Positions 10,324 to 13,199 of a stretch of 13,199 nt of DNA are shown here, piece by piece. A program made the translations under genes and the position numbers. Under the pieces are notes generated by a model, which ran no database searches, was not told where the DNA came from, and saw only the letters and a list, made by a program, of their open reading frames with translations. The DNA lies in NCBI RefSeq assembly GCF_937958065.1, contig NZ_CALFXI010000029.1:1-13199 (forward strand), written 5' to 3'. The DNA is from an uncultured Steroidobacter sp. (lineage in GTDB: Bacteria; Pseudomonadota; Gammaproteobacteria; Steroidobacterales; Steroidobacteraceae). The first letter of the stretch is position 1; every line of letters begins with the position of its first letter.

Positions 10324-11112
10324 ATGCTCATCGGTCACATCCCCGTCCGCACGCCATTTCCCTGGCAGGTGCTGCTCGACTATTACTCGCACCGTCTCAC
10401 CCCCGGTTTCGAGTCCGTCGCAGGGGGGCGCTACGAGCGTGTCCTCGGCAAGCGCATCGTCACGGTCGAGTATCAGGCCAGGCCGTCGCGCCTGATCGTG
10501 ACCGCGAACGGGCGCGTCAAAGCGGAAGAAACATTGGCGGCGGCGGCCAGATTGTTCGATGTCGAGCACGATCACGACTCGATTCATGCGCACCTGCATC
10601 GTTCCAGGCCGCTGCAGCCGCGGCTGGCCAACCTGCCGGGCATGCGGCCGCTGGGTGCCTGGTCGCCGTTCGAGCTTTGCATTCGAACCATCCTTGGCCA
10701 GCAAGTCACGGTCGCAGCCGCCGGTACGCTGATGCGGCGCTTGGTGGAACGGTGCGGCTCGATCTCGCCGGAGTGCGTGGTCGCGGCGGATGTTTCCAAC
10801 ATGGGCATGCCGGGCAGACGCGCGGCGGCGCTGCAGTCATTTGCGCAGGCCGTCGTCGATGGACGAGTGGATTTTTCGCAGCCGTGGAGCGAAGTGGACG
10901 CGGCATTACAAACGTTGCCGGGCTTCGGTCCCTGGACCCGTGCGTATCTGGCGATTCGCCTGGGCAGAGATCGAGATGCGTTTCCCGCGTCCGACATCGG
11001 GTTGATCCGAGCCGCGCAAGTGCAGACCCCGGCGGAGTTGCTCGAACTGGCGGAAGCGTGGCGACCGCTGCGCGCCTATGCGGCGATTTATCTGTGGGCG
11101 GTCGCGGCCTGA
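10324..11112 (+). CDS. alkA: DNA-3-methyladenine glycosylase II, AlkA family
   Basis: A 262-residue base-excision-repair glycosylase that would remove alkylated purines such as 3-methyladenine. The N-terminal AlkA domain (about residues 1-90; IPVRTPFPWQVLLDYY and TPGFESVAGGRYERV) is followed by an HhH-GPD domain with FELCIRTILGQQVTVAAA, the helix-hairpin-helix at about 198-210 (LPGFGPWTRAYLAIRL) and the catalytic aspartate, Asp224, in FPASDIGLIRA, equivalent to Asp238 of E. coli AlkA. The C-terminal AEAWRPLRAYAAIYLW is typical of the family. The sequence resembles the AlkA half of Ada-AlkA proteins, but no Ada domain is attached or adjacent. The start ATG 10324 has only a weak GGA upstream. 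It follows the DUF502 gene by 33 bases with no terminator between, so co-transcription is likely. Confidence 0.92.
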   Translation: MLIGHIPVRTPFPWQVLLDYYSHRLTPGFESVAGGRYERVLGKRIVTVEYQARPSRLIVTANGRVKAEETLAAAARLFDVEHDHDSIHAHLHRSRPLQPRLANLPGMRPLGAWSPFELCIRTILGQQVTVAAAGTLMRRLVERCGSISPECVVAADVSNMGMPGRRAAALQSFAQAVVDGRVDFSQPWSEVDAALQTLPGFGPWTRAYLAIRLGRDRDAFPASDIGLIRAAQVQTPAELLELAEAWRPLRAYAAIYLWAVAA

Positions 11113-11225
11113 GAATCGCGGCGGTGAAAACGCCCTGAAACGGCTCCTCCCGAGCCCTGCGGCTGCCGTGTTTGTGATGCCGCTCTCGCTCTGCCAAATC
11201 TTGCGCCCGAGTGCCAATTCTTGTC

Positions 11226-11257
11226 ACCCGCGCACTGTCACGTGAACTGTGGCGGGT
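11226..11257. repeat. Imperfect palindrome with TCACGTGA core, possible operator
   Basis: Outer arms ACCCGC (11226-11231) and GCGGGT (11252-11257) and the inner perfect palindrome TCACGTGA (11238-11245) share the same centre of symmetry. The bases between are not paired. This resembles a dimeric regulator site rather than a terminator. No regulator gene is nearby to assign it to. Confidence 0.35.
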
Positions 11258-11301
11258 TTAACAATTTCACACTCTGCCTCGCGCGTGTCGAATCGGACTG
11301 C

Positions 11302-11310
11302 TGTTACGAT
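11302..11310 (+). promoter_or_regulatory. Candidate extended -10 element before the glycosyltransferase gene
   Basis: TGTTACGAT is a TGn-extended -10 form with TACGAT matching TATAAT in four positions. It lies 43 bases before the GTG at 11354. No convincing -35 is seen, so this is a weak call. Confidence 0.25.
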
Positions 11311-11353
11311 TTCGGCATTCACTCCGTCACAGGAACGCAGCGACGGTCTGGTC

Positions 11354-13199
11354 GTGTCCGACGCCAATATTCGACAAATACGCGTGTTGCATCTCGTGAG
11401 CGCCGGCGGCGTCGCGAGCGCTTTGCAGCCGTCGCTGTTCATGCCGCTGCTGACGCGCTTGCCGAGGCAGCGCGTGAAGGCGCAGGTCGCGTGCTTGTCG
11501 CCGGGCGCGGTGCCTGCGGCGGTGCTGCGCCAGAACGGCGTGCCCACGTTCGATCTGGCGCTGTCACGCAAACGGTTCTCGCCGAAGGCGTTCCAGGAGC
11601 TGGTGAAGGCCGCGCGTCACTTCCGTCCGGATGTGATTCAGGCGTGGGGGCATACCGCGCAGGTCATTTCAACGCTGCTGCGTAAGCGGTGCGAATGGAA
11701 GCCACGCCTGGTGTGGAGCGTTTCGGACACGACGCCGCTGGCGAAGCACGCTGGCTTCATCGATCGGCAGAAGCTCAAATATGCCGCGAAGCTCGCCACG
11801 AGCGCCGATCGTATCGTCTATGCGTCCGAGTCGGGCGCTTCTCAACATCGTCGCGTCGGCTTCCCCGATGGCGGTCATGAAACCATTCCGCCCGGCGTGG
11901 ATGCGACGCGCTTCAAGCCGGACTTCGCGGCCCGGCGCAAGCTGCGCGAGGAGCTGAGCCTGCCGGGGGAAGCGTTCGTCATCGGCATGGCCGCGCCGTT
12001 TCAGGCCGAATACGATCACGCGACTTTGATTCGCGCGGTCGGCGAGCTGATCAAGACGAATCCAAACATTGCACTGGTGCTGGCCGGTCATGGCGTGCAG
12101 AAGGGCAATGCACCGCTGATGGCGCTGGTCGGCGGTGGGGCGCTGTCGACGCGCGTGCATCTGCTGGGCGAATGGTCCGATATCAATGCTCTGTACAACG
12201 CCTGCGATGTCGTCTGCTCCAGCGCAGTGAATGATCAGTCGCGCATGAACGTCGTCATGGCGATGCTGTGCGGCGTGCCGGTGGTCGCGACGGGCATCGG
12301 TGCTCAAGGAGAACTGATCGGTCAACATGGGGTGGCGATCGAGCCGGGCAGTCCGACGGCGTTCGTCAAAGGCATCACGCGGATCCTGCAGCTGACACCG
12401 GAGAAGCGAACTCACATGGCGCAGGGTGCGCGCAAGCACGCGCTGGCCAATTACGTGTACGTGCGCTCGCTGCAGAAATATCTGCAGCTCTATTACGATT
12501 TGATTGGCCGGCAGTCGCTGGTCACGAACGATCTGCCCACGCCGGAGATCGATGCGTCGCTGACGGTGCCGCCGGCGCTGCCGACCCAGGCCGAGATGAA
12601 CGCTAGCAAGCGCAAGCCGATCACAGTGGTGGATCTTTCCGATCCGGACTCGCTGGAATCCAAGGTCGCCGAGCGGGAGTCCGAAGAGCTGCCCAAATGG
12701 CGTCTCGAGCAGGAGCAGGAGCGCAACAAGCGCGAGGCCGAGCTGGCTGCGAAGGTCGCGGCGAGCAAGTCGGTGGGCGATGTGTTGGAGGTATTCGAAA
12801 GTCAGCAAGTGAAGGCGCTCGGTTCCGAGTCGCCCATGACCGAGCGGGCGCGCGGTGTTGCCGATGATTCGGAAGAGCTGCTGTCGCCGGAGTTGTTGGC
12901 AACCGAGGCACCGCTCCCGCCTCGTGTATCTAATGGTCCTTCGAGTGCAAAGAAGCCGGCCGCGTCGTCTTCAGCGCAGGCTGCGCTTCAGCCGGATGCG
13001 GCGAAACAAGCGGCTCTGAAAGCTGCGCGGATGGCCGCGCTCCAGCCGATCGCGCCGGCTCCGAAGCCGAGCGCGGCGAAGTCACAGCCTGCATCACCTG
13101 TGACGAGGCCACCCGCGACATCGCCCGTCACGCGACCGCCAGTTACGTCACCCATGACGCGGCCTCCCGCGACCTCGGCCGACGTCGCCGAGTTGTCGA
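11354..13199 (+). CDS. GT4-type glycosyltransferase with long low-complexity tail (3' end outside window)
   Basis: The frame is open from GTG 11354 to the right edge (615 residues seen, no stop). Residues 1 to about 395 form a GT-B glycosyltransferase of the GT4 class: an N-terminal Rossmann half starting IRVLHLVSAGGVASAL with PDVIQAWGHTAQV, the linker signature IPPGVDATRFKP, then a donor half with FVIGMAAPFQAEYDHATLI, ALVLAGHGV, VHLLGEWSDINALYNACDVV and CGVPVVATGIGAQGELI. Such enzymes build lipopolysaccharide or exopolysaccharide in the cytoplasm. The usual E-x7-E pair is replaced by Asp294 and Met302. After residue 400 comes a charged, probably helical stretch (LPKWRLEQEQERNKREAEL) and then an Ala/Pro/Lys/Thr-rich, likely disordered region ending in a 9-residue repeat. 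Start uncertain: GTG 11285 and 11249 are also in frame, and none has a good ribosome binding site. Acceptor and pathway are unknown; no other polysaccharide genes are in view. Confidence 0.82.
   Translation, partial: MSDANIRQIRVLHLVSAGGVASALQPSLFMPLLTRLPRQRVKAQVACLSPGAVPAAVLRQNGVPTFDLALSRKRFSPKAFQELVKAARHFRPDVIQAWGHTAQVISTLLRKRCEWKPRLVWSVSDTTPLAKHAGFIDRQKLKYAAKLATSADRIVYASESGASQHRRVGFPDGGHETIPPGVDATRFKPDFAARRKLREELSLPGEAFVIGMAAPFQAEYDHATLIRAVGELIKTNPNIALVLAGHGVQKGNAPLMALVGGGALSTRVHLLGEWSDINALYNACDVVCSSAVNDQSRMNVVMAMLCGVPVVATGIGAQGELIGQHGVAIEPGSPTAFVKGITRILQLTPEKRTHMAQGARKHALANYVYVRSLQKYLQLYYDLIGRQSLVTNDLPTPEIDASLTVPPALPTQAEMNASKRKPITVVDLSDPDSLESKVAERESEELPKWRLEQEQERNKREAELAAKVAASKSVGDVLEVFESQQVKALGSESPMTERARGVADDSEELLSPELLATEAPLPPRVSNGPSSAKKPAASSSAQAALQPDAAKQAALKAARMAALQPIAPAPKPSAAKSQPASPVTRPPATSPVTRPPVTSPMTRPPATSADVAELS
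13094..13174 (+). repeat. 27-bp tandem repeat, three copies, coding SPxTRPPxT
   Basis: Three adjacent degenerate 27-base units (13094-13120, 13121-13147, 13148-13174) encode SPVTRPPAT, SPVTRPPVT and SPMTRPPAT within the glycosyltransferase tail. The protein repeat is better conserved than the DNA, since third positions differ between copies. This suggests an older duplication under selection for the peptide rather than fresh slippage. The array is close to the window edge; another TS follows the third copy. Confidence 0.85.

Larger units (their letters stand above)
11113..11353. other. Intergenic region between alkA and the glycosyltransferase gene
   Basis: This 241-base spacer contains no credible gene. 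A short inverted repeat just after alkA (GGCTC-CTCCC-GAGCC) is not followed by a T-run and is a poor terminator. Further on are a 32-base imperfect palindrome (11226-11257) and a TGn-extended -10-like element (11302-11310). It most likely holds the promoter of the glycosyltransferase gene. Confidence 0.55.

Noticed and set aside
9547..10704. Upstream extension of the PBP4-type frame, giving 861 codons in total
   Set aside because: The extra part is antisense to the DUF502 and alkA genes and shows no domain. The signal peptide starts exactly at the ATG at 9546.
9639..11138. A 499-codon plus-strand frame spanning DUF502 and alkA
   Set aside because: It is an out-of-frame reading of two genes that have clear family matches. 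Its composition is Arg/Ala/Gly-rich without motifs.
11189..11225. Possible sigma-54 promoter on the minus strand (TTGGCAC followed by a GC)
   Set aside because: The distance between the GG and GC elements is wrong by one base and no minus-strand gene lies downstream in the right place.
11669..12808. A 379-codon minus-strand frame opposite the glycosyltransferase
   Set aside because: The plus strand carries the glycosyltransferase with recognisable GT4 motifs. The minus frame is His/Arg-rich and featureless.

Overview
The window is high-GC DNA with tightly packed genes. It suggests a Gram-negative, motile gammaproteobacterium: there is an outer-membrane beta-barrel gene with signal peptide, a periplasmic PBP4-type peptidase, a chemotaxis receptor with a flagellar-sigma-type promoter, and a TreS-maltokinase fusion. 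The gene mix would fit a Xanthomonadales/Steroidobacter-like lineage, but that placement is inference. No rRNA, tRNA, insertion sequence, CRISPR array or phage gene was recognised.

Layout. (1) 20-1333, minus: a methyl-accepting chemotaxis protein with a very small periplasmic loop, preceded by a good sigma-28 (FliA) promoter candidate. (2) 1538-4807, plus: a trehalose synthase fused to a maltokinase domain. The trehalose synthase part looks intact, but two catalytic residues of the kinase part are replaced. (3) 4811-7332: the complete three-part AmmeMemoRadiSam set. AMMECR1 and Memo form a two-gene minus-strand operon joined by an ATGA stop/start overlap; the radical SAM member is divergent on the plus strand. 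(4) A strong hairpin at 7347-7372, oriented to end minus-strand transcription, closes an outer-membrane beta-barrel gene (7411-7998). That gene follows a D-Ala-D-Ala carboxypeptidase of the PBP4 family (8119-9546) on the same strand. (5) 9691-11112, plus: a DUF502 membrane protein and, 33 bases later, an AlkA-type DNA glycosylase, probably co-transcribed. (6) From 11354 to the right edge, plus: a GT4-type glycosyltransferase with an altered E-x7-E motif and a long low-complexity tail ending in a 27-bp tandem repeat; it runs off the window.

How they work together. The AmmeMemoRadiSam genes are the only clear multi-gene system; their shared biochemical role is, to my knowledge, unresolved. The trehalose synthase fusion would normally join trehalose to the GlgE alpha-glucan route through maltose 1-phosphate; here the kinase half looks catalytically dead, so the protein may only interconvert maltose and trehalose. 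The PBP4-type enzyme and the barrel protein belong to envelope maintenance. The other genes are ordinary housekeeping or accessory neighbours without an evident shared pathway.
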